Assembly: GCA_947498415.1 (NCBI GenBank)
Contig: CANMKB010000011.1
Location: forward strand, 1-39,911
Reading direction: 5' to 3'
Source: an uncultured Paracoccaceae bacterium
GTDB lineage: Bacteria; Pseudomonadota; Alphaproteobacteria; Rhodobacterales; Rhodobacteraceae
DNA: 39,911 nt
Shown here: in pieces, positions 1 to 8,522 of the stretch
Position numbering within the stretch: position 1 is the first letter of the stretch
Layout of the letters: each line of letters begins with the position of its first letter
Program-made: the position numbers and the translations under genes
Notes under the pieces: model-generated
What the model was told of the DNA's origin: nothing
Database searches by the model: none
Seen by the model: only the letters and a program-made list of their open reading frames with translations

Positions 1-395
1 AAGAGGGGCAATTGGCCTTGGCGATGACGTCGATGAATGTGCTGGCTGATGCGCTTGATTTGCCCGAGTTGCATCCCTTTGCTGCTGATCCAAGCTCTGT
101 GTTTGACCGGCGGGAAGACATTCGCCAGGTTGTTTCCAGACATCTTTTGAATAAGTCAGCCCGCGCCTGGGAAGCGCAGCTTGAGGCCAAAGGCATTTGG
201 TGCGCGCGGGTTCTGGATTGGGATGAGTTATGTGCGTCAGACACCTTTCGTGCGTTGGACCTGACGACTCAGGTCGGGGAAAGCACGCTTTTGCGGTCGC
301 CTTTACGGATCGACGGAAACCGCACGCCTGTTGATGCCCTTGGACCCACGCTGAATGCCAATGCCGAGGCTTTGACCCAAGAATTTCGGCTGTAG
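1..395 (+). CDS. CaiB/BaiF (class III) CoA-transferase, 3' part of a gene that crosses the window ends
   Basis: This is the C-terminal part of a family III CoA-transferase, which moves CoA between carboxylic acids through an aspartyl-CoA intermediate. The reading frame is open from base 3. The same frame is entered from the gene starting at 39096, because bases 1-77 repeat 39835-39911. On the closed circle the gene is 1134 nt and encodes 377 residues, a normal family length. Visible landmarks are the segment GIWCARVLDWDE, matching GIWCAPVLDWLD in the neighbouring paralogue, and the closing RSPLRIDGNRTP block, which is typical of the C-terminus of these enzymes. The catalytic Asp lies in the other part. 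It is the last gene of the enoyl-CoA hydratase / IclR / CoA-transferase operon. The acid substrate cannot be told from sequence. Confidence 0.9.
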   Translation, partial: EGQLALAMTSMNVLADALDLPELHPFAADPSSVFDRREDIRQVVSRHLLNKSARAWEAQLEAKGIWCARVLDWDELCASDTFRALDLTTQVGESTLLRSPLRIDGNRTPVDALGPTLNANAEALTQEFRL

Positions 396-499
396 TCGAT
401 CTGCCGGGCTTGGACTTGTTTCTTAAAGTCGCTTGGAGTCATGCCAACATGGCTGCGGAAGCTTTTGTTGAATTGGGCCCAGCAGACGTGATTGTTCGG
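396..499 (-). pseudogene. Remnant of a second AraC-family regulator (C-terminal HTH end only)
   Basis: Read on the minus strand, this stretch encodes WAQFNKSFRSHVGMTPSDFK. That is the signature end of an AraC/XylS DNA-binding domain (second helix-turn-helix followed by the G-x-T-P-x-x-F motif). It has no upstream domain and no start codon. Its frame runs without a proper stop into the antisense of the CoA-transferase. It lies directly downstream of the intact AraC-type gene, in the same orientation and a different frame. It is therefore probably the leftover of a deleted neighbouring regulator. The motif match is clear by eye, but the extent of the remnant is approximate. Confidence 0.6.
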
Positions 500-507
500 A
501 GGTTGGA

Positions 508-1533
508 TTAAGCTGCACTTGCGCGGGTTTTGCGAAAGTCATTGGGCGTAAGGCCCGTCCAACGCTTGAACGCGCGGGAAAAGGCGGCCGGGTCTGAGAA
601 ACCGACGAGATATGCGGTTTCATTCACAGAGGCTTTGCCGCCTTCAAGATAAGCTTTGGCCGTGCGTTCGCGCAGGCCGTCGCGCACCGCAGAGAAAGTG
701 GTGCCTTCTTCTTTGAGTTTGCGAAACAACGTGTGGCGATGAAAGCCCAGCTGAGAGGCGATCGTATCTGCATCAGGGTGCCCGCGGTGCAACGCTGGCA
801 GCAGCAATGCCTCGACTTTGCCCACAACGGTTTGCGTGGCCACAAGCTTTTCTAGCATCTTATCTGCGTGTTTTGTAAGCACGCCAAATAGGTAGTTCGG
901 GGCACTTGAAACAGGCCAGCTGGCGATTTGGGGGTGCAGTTCAAGCGCATTTCGCCCAGCCGAAAAATGCACAGGGCATTGAAAGATACGGGTGTATTCA
1001 TCCGCATAGTCTGGCGCGGGAAACGACAAATGTATCGACAACACATGCGGCTGATCCAAAAACCGCCTTGGCCCGCACGTAAGGCTGGCAAAGGCGATTT
1101 CGACCAGCTCGGGGATCGCATCTGCATTGCTGATATGATCTACCATAAACAGTTTGTTGCCCTCTTGGGCCAGGTCAAAGCGCGGTGTATCCTGGTTGTC
1201 GTCAACGTCAGCGGCCAGGCGTCCATAGCGCTGCAATTGCACAAAAGCTTCGCCCATGGTGGCAGAGGCTTCCATGATCAAACCCACAATTGAAACCTGT
1301 GACACGCCAATGTCTTCGCCAAACAACAGAGGCAAAGCAGGTCGATCTACCTTTGTTTTCGCAGCCCGCACCAATGAGATAAACTGATCAAAAGGTATGC
1401 GTCGATCTGGGTTACTAAGCTGTGACGCCTTAAGCCCTGCCACTCGGAAAAGGTCCGACTGATTGGCGCCGTGACGCACGGCATAGTCAGCGAACCCTGA
1501 TATCAAACTGGCGGCAACGGTTGGGCGCGGCAA
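508..1533 (-). CDS. AraC-family transcriptional regulator (N-terminal arabinose-binding-like domain)
   Basis: This is a DNA-binding regulator of about 341 residues. The last 100 residues form the AraC double helix-turn-helix, with ADTIASQLGFHRHTLFRKLK as the first HTH and the end motif FKRWTGLTPNDFRK. The N-terminal 200 residues resemble the ligand or dimerisation domain of the OruR-like AraC subgroup. I chose the TTG at 1531-1533 as the start because a perfect AGGAGG sits 5 bases upstream. The open frame extends further (to 1806) but would then overlap the divergent gene and has no family resemblance. It is transcribed away from the MDR oxidoreductase gene, with only about 110 bp between them, so it probably controls that gene and itself. 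The inducer is unknown. Confidence 0.85.
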   Translation of the reverse strand: MPRPTVAASLISGFADYAVRHGANQSDLFRVAGLKASQLSNPDRRIPFDQFISLVRAAKTKVDRPALPLLFGEDIGVSQVSIVGLIMEASATMGEAFVQLQRYGRLAADVDDNQDTPRFDLAQEGNKLFMVDHISNADAIPELVEIAFASLTCGPRRFLDQPHVLSIHLSFPAPDYADEYTRIFQCPVHFSAGRNALELHPQIASWPVSSAPNYLFGVLTKHADKMLEKLVATQTVVGKVEALLLPALHRGHPDADTIASQLGFHRHTLFRKLKEEGTTFSAVRDGLRERTAKAYLEGGKASVNETAYLVGFSDPAAFSRAFKRWTGLTPNDFRKTRASAA

Positions 1534-1645
1534 TGCAGCCTCCTGTGACAAATGATCAAATTCATGCAACGCCGGATCATGGGCATGGGCCACAAGGCAA
1601 AGTAACCTTCGCCAAGACAAACAACGACAAGGCACAGCATACGTT

Positions 1646-2725
1646 ATGAATATTGAACGTGAAACACATGTTGGCGAAGGCCAGAAAGTAATGCAAGGCG
1701 GCAAAGGATTCCGCATTGTTGTGCCTAAGCGTGGAAATGCCGATGTTATGCAATGGATCGAGGGCGAATTGCCCACTCCGAAAGCCAACGAAGCCCGTAT
1801 TCGCATCGAGGCCGTGGGCGTTTCTGGATATGATCTGATGCTGCGGCGCTATCGCTTTCCCGGATTTCCAAAGACGCCCTACACCCCCGGCGAAGATGTT
1901 GTGGGCATCGTGGATGCGGTGGGTGAAGAGGTCGCTGACCTGATGCCGGGCCAGCGTGTGGCGGGGTGGACATTTGGCGAGGGCGGGGGCTATGCGGAAT
2001 ATGTATGCCGCCCCGTCGATACACTTGTGCCCGTGCCGGCACGCGTGTTGCCGACAACCGCAGCGGCGTTGATCACCAATTATCTGACCGCGGAATTGAC
2101 CCTAACGCATACAGTTAAGGCAAAACCGGGGGAACGGATTTTTGTGCAAGGGGCGTCGGGCGGGCTTGGCTCTGCACTGTTGGAGCTTGGCAAATTGGCG
2201 GGCCATGACATGTACGGCACGGCCACCGGGGATCGTCTGGAGTACATCAAGTCGCTCGGGGCAACGCCAATAGACTACCGAAACGAAAATCGCGTGCGCC
2301 GACTCAAGAAATTAACGGGCGGCGGTGTCGACATCGTCATAGACCTTGTTGGCGGCCCAATTGGGCTATGGCGGTCGTATCGCAGTTTGCGCGCAAAGGG
2401 TCGCTTGTCGATGCTAGGTATGGTGAGCACCTCGCGGTGGGGCATTTGGATTATCATACCTAGCATCATGGTTTTGGGGCTTTTGTCGCTATGGCCCAGC
2501 AGCAAGAAAACCCCTGTGTCCCCCAGTATGCTAAGTTATCCGGCCAAGAATTTGGATTGGTATCGCGAGGCCTTGACCCGCTTATTCGCACTCGCGGCGC
2601 AAGGAGAGATTAAGCCAAAAATCGCAGCTGAACTACCCTTGAGAAATGCTGTGGAAGCTCAAGAACTGTTGGGGCGCAGGGGCGTGAAGGGTAAGGTTGT
2701 GCTTGTGGCAGATGCCAGCCTTTAA
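1646..2725 (+). CDS. Zinc-independent medium-chain dehydrogenase/reductase (quinone oxidoreductase-like)
   Basis: This cytoplasmic NAD(P)H-dependent oxidoreductase of the MDR superfamily is likely a quinone reductase or enoyl reductase type. The N-terminal GroES-like fold includes the typical PYTPGEDVVGIVDAVG segment (residues 78-93). The Rossmann domain starts at GASGGLG (169-175). The catalytic zinc ligands of alcohol dehydrogenases are absent. An odd feature is a strongly hydrophobic stretch around residues 267-284 (WGIWIIIPSIMVLGLLSL), longer than expected for the soluble fold and possibly membrane-associating. The start is uncertain: ATG 1646 gives 359 residues, whereas ATG 1691 (residue 16) fits the usual family N-terminus better. 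It is divergent from the AraC regulator and followed 73 bp later by the MBL-fold gene, so the two may be co-transcribed. Confidence 0.85.
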   Translation: MNIERETHVGEGQKVMQGGKGFRIVVPKRGNADVMQWIEGELPTPKANEARIRIEAVGVSGYDLMLRRYRFPGFPKTPYTPGEDVVGIVDAVGEEVADLMPGQRVAGWTFGEGGGYAEYVCRPVDTLVPVPARVLPTTAAALITNYLTAELTLTHTVKAKPGERIFVQGASGGLGSALLELGKLAGHDMYGTATGDRLEYIKSLGATPIDYRNENRVRRLKKLTGGGVDIVIDLVGGPIGLWRSYRSLRAKGRLSMLGMVSTSRWGIWIIIPSIMVLGLLSLWPSSKKTPVSPSMLSYPAKNLDWYREALTRLFALAAQGEIKPKIAAELPLRNAVEAQELLGRRGVKGKVVLVADASL

Positions 2726-2798
2726 GGGCAGTTTCCGCTCGCAGATAAAAAATCACTCGCCTATGCTTGCGTCAACAATCGGCAAGTAAGGGCAGCTT

Positions 2799-3653
2799 AT
2801 GGATCAAGTTACATTACTGGGTACAAAAGGTGGCCCTGCCATCCGTCAAGGTGGGGCAATGCCAACCGCATCTTTGCTTCAACTGAGTGGGCAAACGATC
2901 TTGGTCGATTGCGCGATTGGCACCGCGCGAAATACAGTCGAAGCGGGTGTGTCGCTGCTTGATCTAGATGCTATTTTCATTACCCACCTTCATTCTGATC
3001 ATATCTTAGAACTCGGCCCGCTGATTTACACAGCATGGACCACCGGATTGCGCCGCAGCATTCAGGTTTTTGGACCAGAAGGCATTCAGGACTATTGGGA
3101 TGGGTTCATGGCCTCTATGGCCTTTGATCATCAGATCCGCATCAAAGACGAAGGTCGTCCGGCGTTGACGGATTTGGTGAAAATAACCACTTTTGGCCCC
3201 GGCGAAGTGACACAGCTGGGTGATGTCGCGGTGTCCGCTTTGCGGGTTGATCACCCTCCGGTCACGGACTGTTTTGCTTTGAGATTTGAAACAGCGGCAA
3301 AGTCAGCCGTCTTTTCAGCGGATACATGTTACTTTCCACCGTTGGCGGATTTTGCGCAGGGCGCTGATGTTTTGGTACATGAGGCCATGTTGCTTGAGGG
3401 TGTAGAAAATCTGATCCGTCGCACGCCGGGGGCAGATCGGCTGCGCGAGCATTTGCTGGCCTCTCACACCCCAGCCGCAGATGTGGGCAAGATCGCCCAA
3501 ACATCTGGTGTCGCGCACCTTGTGTTAAACCATCTGGTACCCGCGGATGACCCTGATTTTGGCAAAGAGGATTGGATTGCCGAGGTGCGCAAAACCTGGG
3601 AGGGGCAGCTGAGCGTGGGCCATGACGGTATGGTCATCCCGATCGGGACGTAA
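2799..3653 (+). CDS. MBL-fold metal-dependent hydrolase (RNase Z/arylsulfatase-like subgroup)
   Basis: This 284-residue metallo-beta-lactamase-fold hydrolase has a complete dinuclear metal site. HLHSDH (residues 63-68) gives three His and one Asp. Further metal-site candidates are His152 (DHPP), Asp175 (SADTCYF) and His245 (NHLVP), with His194 and His223 in conserved family positions. The arrangement resembles RNase Z-like and small-molecule esterase or arylsulfatase MBL proteins. There is no signal peptide, so it is cytoplasmic. ATG 2799 has an AGGG-type ribosome site 7 bases upstream. It follows the MDR oxidoreductase in the same direction. The substrate is unknown; a lactone, thioester or sulfate ester are all possible. 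Confidence 0.85.
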   Translation: MDQVTLLGTKGGPAIRQGGAMPTASLLQLSGQTILVDCAIGTARNTVEAGVSLLDLDAIFITHLHSDHILELGPLIYTAWTTGLRRSIQVFGPEGIQDYWDGFMASMAFDHQIRIKDEGRPALTDLVKITTFGPGEVTQLGDVAVSALRVDHPPVTDCFALRFETAAKSAVFSADTCYFPPLADFAQGADVLVHEAMLLEGVENLIRRTPGADRLREHLLASHTPAADVGKIAQTSGVAHLVLNHLVPADDPDFGKEDWIAEVRKTWEGQLSVGHDGMVIPIGT

Positions 3654-3788
3654 TCAATACCGCGCCGATCAGGCTTAGCGACTTTCGGGAAACTGTGTTG
3701 AGGGCTGTGCTTGTAAGTCGGGCGCAATCGTTCAAGGTGCTGTGAGGCATGTCTCGATCACCCCAAGCCACTACAATAGTCAGACAAA

Positions 3789-3806
3789 TTAACAATTGTA
3801 AAAAGT
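3789..3806. promoter_or_regulatory. Putative SorC-regulon operator upstream of the sulfatase
   Basis: The core TTAACA-AT-TGTAAA followed by AAGT matches 12 of 14 core positions of the perfect site at 8496-8509. It shares the trailing A-run and GT with the sites before the molybdoenzyme and ABC importer genes. It lies 54 bp upstream of the preferred sulfatase start, a sensible position for transcriptional control. The match is seen in the sequence; the assignment to a regulator is inferred. Confidence 0.5.
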
Positions 3807-3859
3807 ATTTCCTGCACCTAAACTTACGTCAAAGACGACCCGCAGCATTGGAGACTGGT

Positions 3860-5395
3860 GTGAATATCATAATGGTGCTTGTTGATAGCCTGAACAAAGA
3901 ATGTCTGACCACTTATAATCCAGACACCCAGTGCAAGGCCCCAAATGTACAAGCGCTTGCAGAGCGCGGCCATGTTTTTGATGATCACTATGTGGGCAGC
4001 CTGCCCTGTATGCCAGCGCGTCGAGAGATCATGGCGGGGCGCAAAGAATTTCTTTGGCGCCCTTGGGGGGGTATGGAAGTTTTTGACCCTCGGATGCCCA
4101 AGGAAATTGCCAAAACCGGTATGAACACGGCGATGGTCACGGATCACTACCACTATTGGGAAGAAGAGGCGAACGGCTACATGCAGGGGTTTGGTAACCT
4201 GCAACTGGTGCGTGGCCACGAAGTTGACAGCTGGAAGATGCACGACCCAAACGAGGAGGATCCTCAATGGGTGAAAAACGTGATGAAATACCGCGCGGCC
4301 GAGCATATTCGACAATATGCGGCCAACGTGAAGGACTTTAAGGACGAGGCAGATTACTTTGCACCAAAGGTTTTTCAGGGCGCAATGGATTGGCTAGATG
4401 ACAATGCAGACAAAGGGCCGTTCTTCCTTCAGGTCGAATGCTTTGACGTGCATGAACCGTTTGAAGTGCCAGAGCCCTATGCAAGCATGTACACCGATGG
4501 CGATAAAAACGATTTCAACATTTGGCCCCCATATCAGGTGTATGAAGATCTAGAGCGCTTTATGGATGAAACCACCCCCGAAGAGCTGGCCTTTCTAAAA
4601 GCGCAGTACATGGGCAAAGTCACGATGATGGATACGTGGTTGGGCAAGTTCATGGCCAAGATGGATGCGCTAAATTTGTGGGAAGATACCATGGTGGTCT
4701 TTACCACCGATCATGGTCATGACCTTGGCGAGCGTCGCGCCTTTGGCAAGCAGTTCCCGCATTATGACAGCCATGCCAATATTCCGATGATCGTTTGGCA
4801 TCCGCAAAAACCTGGTAACGGCACACGAGTCTCGGGGCTGACGCAAACGGTTGATCTGTTTGCCACGCTCATCGATGCGGCGGGCGGCGACATTCCTGAA
4901 AGTAACCGCCATGCGAAATCGTTCTTGCCGATGATCACCGAGGAAGTCAGCAGCCCCCATGAGGCGTTGATCTACGGCACCTTTGGGCAAGGGCTGTGTG
5001 TCACCGATGGGGAATACACGCTGTTCCGTGCCCCGATCGAAGGCAAGCCACTGTTCACCTATTCTACCGCGATTTTCCGCCCATTGATTGTCGACAATCC
5101 TGTCGATGGACGCGTGGGCAAGCCGCCGGAAACGCCAGCAGAGCAGGGGAAGTTTGATGACTCTGTAGATCTTCCGCTGTGGAAGACACCCATTTCAATC
5201 GACCCCCGCACATATGAGTGCTTTCTGTACAACCGCGTCATTGACCCAGCGCAAAAAACCAATCTGTGGGACAGCGACCCAGATCAAAAGCGACGCATGC
5301 TCAAGCTTGCACGCAAACTGATGGACGCCGAGGGATACCCAGCCGAGCAATTGGATCGATTGGGCATGACAGATGAGGATCTAGAAGCCGCATAG
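3860..5395 (+). CDS. Cytoplasmic formylglycine-dependent sulfatase
   Basis: This type I sulfatase (alkaline-phosphatase-like fold) hydrolyses sulfate esters after a cysteine is oxidised to formylglycine. With the start used here (511 aa) the protein begins MNIIMVLVDSLNKE, giving the N-terminal metal-binding Asp. It carries the modification motif C-M-P-A-R (Cys50), and the TTDHGHDLGE segment supplies further metal ligands. I chose GTG 3860 because a GGAG ribosome site lies 5-6 bases upstream and the protein then starts exactly where the family does. The frame extends to ATG 3749 but that adds 37 uncharacteristic residues over the operator site. There is no signal peptide, so the substrate must be imported intact. 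The maturase is encoded convergently just downstream. Confidence 0.92.
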   Translation: MNIIMVLVDSLNKECLTTYNPDTQCKAPNVQALAERGHVFDDHYVGSLPCMPARREIMAGRKEFLWRPWGGMEVFDPRMPKEIAKTGMNTAMVTDHYHYWEEEANGYMQGFGNLQLVRGHEVDSWKMHDPNEEDPQWVKNVMKYRAAEHIRQYAANVKDFKDEADYFAPKVFQGAMDWLDDNADKGPFFLQVECFDVHEPFEVPEPYASMYTDGDKNDFNIWPPYQVYEDLERFMDETTPEELAFLKAQYMGKVTMMDTWLGKFMAKMDALNLWEDTMVVFTTDHGHDLGERRAFGKQFPHYDSHANIPMIVWHPQKPGNGTRVSGLTQTVDLFATLIDAAGGDIPESNRHAKSFLPMITEEVSSPHEALIYGTFGQGLCVTDGEYTLFRAPIEGKPLFTYSTAIFRPLIVDNPVDGRVGKPPETPAEQGKFDDSVDLPLWKTPISIDPRTYECFLYNRVIDPAQKTNLWDSDPDQKRRMLKLARKLMDAEGYPAEQLDRLGMTDEDLEAA

Positions 5396-5400
5396 CAATG

Positions 5401-5414
5401 AGGGGGAAACCCCT
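5401..5414. terminator. Short hairpin between convergent sulfatase and FGE genes
   Basis: AGGGG-GAAA-CCCCT forms a 5-bp stem with a GNRA-like tetraloop between the two convergent stop codons, overlapping the last base of the FGE gene. No long U-run follows on either strand, so it may be a weak bidirectional terminator at best. Confidence 0.3.
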
Positions 5415-6271
5415 TATTTGACATCAAAGGCCACGCGGAACCCGCAATTCGACGCACCATTGTCGGCCTGCCGCCCGCTGCGGGCGGCGATGCGGTATCG
5501 CCAGCAGGTCGACGCGTGGCACAAAAAAGATCCGCCTTTCAGAACGCGTTCGTTGTCTTGCTTGGCAAGTTGATTTCGCTTTTTGGCTTTGGGGCTGACC
5601 GAGCGAATTTTAAAGGCGTCCTCGCACCACTCCCAGACGTTGCCCGATAGGTTATAAAGCCCGGCTGCATTCGGGGCGAAACTGCGCGCCGGTGCAGTGC
5701 CATAATAACCGTCGGCCTCGGTGTTGTGATTGGGGAACTTTCCCTGCCAGATATTGCAGTATTTGGCATTGGTGTCGCTGGGCTCATCTTCGCCCCAAGG
5801 ATAGCGTTTGGGGTCTGATCCACCGCGCGCAGCGTGTTCCCATTCTGCTTCTGTGGGTAGGCGGCCACCCAGCCATTTGGCATAGGCCTGCGCATCATTC
5901 CATGACACGTGCACGACAGGATGATCTGCGATGGGGTGCCAGTCGCTGCCGGGGCCAAGCGGCGTGCTCCAGGTGGCCCCATCAATGGAATTCCACCACG
6001 GCAATCCGGGGGGCTGCGGGCCATTCGCGGCCTTAAGTAATCCGCGAAACACAAATGACCACCCATAGGTCTCAGCCTCGGTGACATAGCCTGTGTCTGC
6101 GACGAACTCTGCAAAATCCGCAAAGGTCACGGTGGTGGCCCCGATCCCAAACGGCGTGAGTGTCACCCGCCGCATGGGGCTTTCACCATCGGCTTTGATC
6201 TCTGGGCGATCGGTGCCGATGTGGCTTTTTCCGCCCTCAAACCAAACGATGTCAAAAGATGTTTTGCGCAT
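5414..6271 (-). CDS. Formylglycine-generating enzyme (sulfatase maturation factor, SUMF1/FGE family)
   Basis: This 285-residue protein would convert the CxPxR cysteine of sulfatases into formylglycine using oxygen and copper. Family landmarks are all present: [20 protein letters not shown] (121-140), [11 protein letters not shown] (141-151), [11 protein letters not shown] (210-220) and the active-site block [15 protein letters not shown]. The two catalytic cysteines are Cys251 and Cys256, spaced as in characterised FGEs. There is no signal peptide, matching the cytoplasmic location of its probable client at 3860-5395. The gene faces the sulfatase and ends 18 bp from it. It shares its direction with the transketolase genes but is separated from them by a strong terminator. 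No clear ribosome site precedes ATG 6271. Confidence 0.93.
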   Translation of the reverse strand: MRKTSFDIVWFEGGKSHIGTDRPEIKADGESPMRRVTLTPFGIGATTVTFADFAEFVADTGYVTEAETYGWSFVFRGLLKAANGPQPPGLPWWNSIDGATWSTPLGPGSDWHPIADHPVVHVSWNDAQAYAKWLGGRLPTEAEWEHAARGGSDPKRYPWGEDEPSDTNAKYCNIWQGKFPNHNTEADGYYGTAPARSFAPNAAGLYNLSGNVWEWCEDAFKIRSVSPKAKKRNQLAKQDNERVLKGGSFLCHASTCWRYRIAARSGRQADNGASNCGFRVAFDVK

Positions 6272-6303
6272 GCAGATTCACTGACAGGTGTTAAGGAGTT
6301 TGT

Positions 6304-6324
6304 CAATTTTCTGATTGAAAATTG
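6304..6324. repeat. Inverted repeat in the FGE 5' region
   Basis: CAATTTTC-N5-GAAAATTG is a perfect 8-bp inverted repeat 33 bp upstream of the FGE start. It could be an operator or an RNA hairpin in the FGE leader. It does not match the TTTACA-type sites found elsewhere on this replicon. Confidence 0.45.
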
Positions 6325-6429
6325 GATGAAAGCGCTTGTTTTGAATGGATTTTTCTCCCCCAATCCTCGACCAGAGGTCGATTTGCCAACCGGTTAAGAA
6401 GAGATCGGCAAGCGACTTGCAGTGCACAC

Positions 6430-6462
6430 AAAAAAGGGCCGCGCCCTATAAGAGCACGGCCC
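6430..6462 (-). terminator. Intrinsic terminator of the split transketolase operon
   Basis: On the minus strand a 9-bp stem (GGGCCGTGC paired with GCGCGGCCC, one G-U pair) is followed directly by six U residues. It lies just after the end of the C-terminal transketolase gene and before the FGE leader. It should therefore separate the two minus-strand transcription units. Confidence 0.85.
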
Positions 6463-6484
6463 AGGCGGGAAGGAATATTATTGA

Positions 6485-7489
6485 TTAAAGTGCTTCGGCT
6501 TTGACCAAAGAGTGCACGTCCTCGACACGTGCCGTATCCAGATCACTCTCTGTGATTCCGAACTCTTGCCCCATCAGATCTTCGATACCGCGAACCATCG
6601 CCGTGGCGTCCAGACCATAATAGCGCATCAAGTAAGGGCGCGAGCCGCCATGCGCATAGGTGTCTTTCAACCCAAGCCGCACAAGGCGCTTGCCCACACC
6701 CGCATCTGCCATGGTTTCAGCCACCAAAGAGCCGATACCGCCTTCGGTCACATGATTTTCCAGTGTCACCACACCATGTTTCACCGAAGAGATGTGATCA
6801 AGCAGCGCTTTGGAATCAAAAGGCTTGATGGTGTGCAGATGGAGATGGCGAATAGACAGGCCTGCTTTTTGCAGGGCAGACCGCGCGCGCATGGCTTCTT
6901 CGGTGCAGATGCCAGAGGTCACAACCAAGATGTCATCGCCTGAAGACAGCTCGCGGATTTCACCAACTTTGATCGGCGTATCAAACAACCGGGGCACCGA
7001 ACCGCGCAAAACACGGCACCAAACGGGGCCATCAATACTGTCAGCTGCTTCGCAGATGCTTTCCACTTCGGTGGCATCGCCGGTTTCCAGAATGGTCATA
7101 TTCGGGATCGACCGCATCACGGAGATGTCTTCGATGGATTGGTGGGTCATGCCGCCCGGCGTTGTTACGCCCGGCAAAAAGCCCATCAAACGCACCTTGC
7201 GACGCGGGTAAGCGATCGACGCCATCAACTGATCGTATGGACGGCGATACATAAAGACGCCGAATGTGTGAATAAACGGGCGGAACCCAGCAAGGCCAAG
7301 ACCGCCAGCAAAGCTTAGCATATTTTGTTCTGCCATACCCATCGACATGAACTGCTCAGGGTGACGATCCCGAAAACCGTCGATTTCACAAGACGACGTC
7401 AAATCAGCGCTGAGGCACAGAATGTCTTTGTTGCCTGCGGCGAACTTTTCAAAAGCCGACGCGTAGGGGCGAGATACCATTTCTACCAT
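6485..7489 (-). CDS. Transketolase, C-terminal subunit (pyrimidine-binding and C-terminal domains)
   Basis: This 334-residue protein corresponds to the second half of a transketolase. It has the pyrimidine-binding domain, with FMSMGMAEQNMLSFAGGLGL holding the conserved Glu that activates thiamine diphosphate, and then the C-terminal transketolase domain. It would pair with the product of the preceding gene (7502-8428) to make an active enzyme transferring two-carbon ketol units between sugar phosphates. ATG 7489 is preceded by AAGGAG at 8 bases. Only 12 bp separate it from the upstream stop codon, so the two are translated from one message. A terminator follows. Split transketolases are common in catabolic clusters for pentoses, tetroses and apiose, so the exact sugar phosphate is open. 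Confidence 0.92.
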   Translation of the reverse strand: MVEMVSRPYASAFEKFAAGNKDILCLSADLTSSCEIDGFRDRHPEQFMSMGMAEQNMLSFAGGLGLAGFRPFIHTFGVFMYRRPYDQLMASIAYPRRKVRLMGFLPGVTTPGGMTHQSIEDISVMRSIPNMTILETGDATEVESICEAADSIDGPVWCRVLRGSVPRLFDTPIKVGEIRELSSGDDILVVTSGICTEEAMRARSALQKAGLSIRHLHLHTIKPFDSKALLDHISSVKHGVVTLENHVTEGGIGSLVAETMADAGVGKRLVRLGLKDTYAHGGSRPYLMRYYGLDATAMVRGIEDLMGQEFGITESDLDTARVEDVHSLVKAEAL

Positions 7490-7501
7490 GTCTGAGGCTC
7501 C

Positions 7502-8428
7502 TTAGTGTGCGTAGTCAATTGGATCGACGCCAAGATCTTTGGCGATAGACTCATTCATCCGGGCGCGTTCGTCTTCGGATTTAAAGCGCACGTAATGCAG
7601 GCGCGGGAAACGTTCTTCGAGGATCGGCATGGAATGAAATGGGTTGGTGCGTGCCAGAATGATAAGTGGCTTACCGTCATGCTTTTCGTTCACAGCATCG
7701 CGCATGGCGTTCAAATCATGACCGTCAATTTCAATGCAGGCTGCGCCAAAATTTTGGAACTTGGTTTTAATGTCGCCCACTTCCATAACGCTATCCATCG
7801 CGCCGTCACATTGCTGATCATTCACATCCATGATGGCATATAGATTGTCGATGCCATGGTGCGCGGCCGCCTGGACAGCTTCCCAAGTTTGGCCCTCTTG
7901 CACTTCACCATCCGACATAAAGACCCAAGTGCGGCCCGCATCCCCCTTGAGACGGCGCCCATATGCCAGGCCAGCGCCCGTCGAAAGACCAATACCCAAA
8001 GTGCCGTTATGCACTTCCATCCCCGGGCTGTGTTCTGCGCCAATCATTTCAACGCTGGATCCGTCTTTGTTGAACATCTCCAACCCTTCAGGGGCCATGC
8101 GGCCAACCTCGATTAGGGTTGCATAAGCCACAAGCGCGTAGTGTGCTGGGGCAATAAACAAACGATCAAACTCGGGCGCAGCGGGGCCATTATAACCGGC
8201 ACCGGTGTGATATTCGGTATTCTCGGCCGAAGGTACCCCCGCGAAGTCTTTGGGAATCATAGGTAATGTCGGTGCGCCAAGCTTTAGCTCTTCGTTATAC
8301 AGCCACGCCAATTGTTCGCCTGCTGAACACGCCTGAGACAGGTAGCCCCCATTATTCCGCATGGAATGTTCAAAAACACGACGGCGGATGCCAAGTGCGA
8401 CCTCTTCAGTGGTCTTTTCGTTGCGCAT
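7502..8428 (-). CDS. Transketolase, N-terminal subunit (thiamine diphosphate-binding domain)
   Basis: This 308-residue protein is the first half of a two-gene transketolase. The diphosphate-binding motif is visible as SDGEVQEGQTWEA and, about 20 residues later, DVND, a variant of the usual GDG...N pattern with Ser in place of the first Gly. HSPGMEVHNGTLGIGLSTGA is the conserved active-site segment with its substrate-contacting His. ATG 8428 has a perfect AGGAGG 7 bases upstream. It is the first gene of the minus-strand operon and diverges from the molybdoenzyme gene, sharing an intergenic region of about 95 bp with a palindromic operator. Confidence 0.92.
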   Translation of the reverse strand: MRNEKTTEEVALGIRRRVFEHSMRNNGGYLSQACSAGEQLAWLYNEELKLGAPTLPMIPKDFAGVPSAENTEYHTGAGYNGPAAPEFDRLFIAPAHYALVAYATLIEVGRMAPEGLEMFNKDGSSVEMIGAEHSPGMEVHNGTLGIGLSTGAGLAYGRRLKGDAGRTWVFMSDGEVQEGQTWEAVQAAAHHGIDNLYAIMDVNDQQCDGAMDSVMEVGDIKTKFQNFGAACIEIDGHDLNAMRDAVNEKHDGKPLIILARTNPFHSMPILEERFPRLHYVRFKSEDERARMNESIAKDLGVDPIDYAH

Positions 8429-8495
8429 TGCGCGACCTCCTATTCAAAAACGAGGAATTCGATATTGTCCCGTTGGGTAACATATGACATATTAA

Positions 8496-8509
8496 TTTAC
8501 AAATGTAAA
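8496..8509. promoter_or_regulatory. Perfect inverted-repeat operator in the transketolase / molybdoenzyme divergent region
   Basis: TTTACA-AA-TGTAAA is a perfect 6-bp inverted repeat with a 2-bp spacer, followed by AAGT. It lies in the shared 95-bp region between two divergent operons and almost touches the molybdoenzyme start. It could therefore repress both. Fourteen consecutive bases around it (ACAAATGTAAAAGT) recur at 15151-15164 before the ABC importer. SorC-type binding is an inference. Confidence 0.65.
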
Positions 8510-8522
8510 AGTGAGTTGTCGA

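Noticed and set aside
1..77. Terminal direct repeat as a phage-type DTR of a linear virus genome
   Set aside because: No phage genes are present, and the repeat lies inside a coding sequence that reads correctly across the join. A circular plasmid explains it better.
1534..1806. N-terminal extension of the AraC gene to 1806
   Set aside because: It overlaps the divergent MDR gene, has low-complexity unfamiliar sequence, and a perfect AGGAGG precedes the TTG at 1533.
3749..3859. 37-residue N-terminal extension of the sulfatase
   Set aside because: The extension does not resemble a signal peptide or any sulfatase N-terminus and covers a probable operator; GTG 3860 has a better ribosome site.
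3824..4315. 163-residue open frame on the minus strand
   Set aside because: It is antisense to the sulfatase, has no ribosome site or recognisable motif, and reflects codon bias of the real gene.
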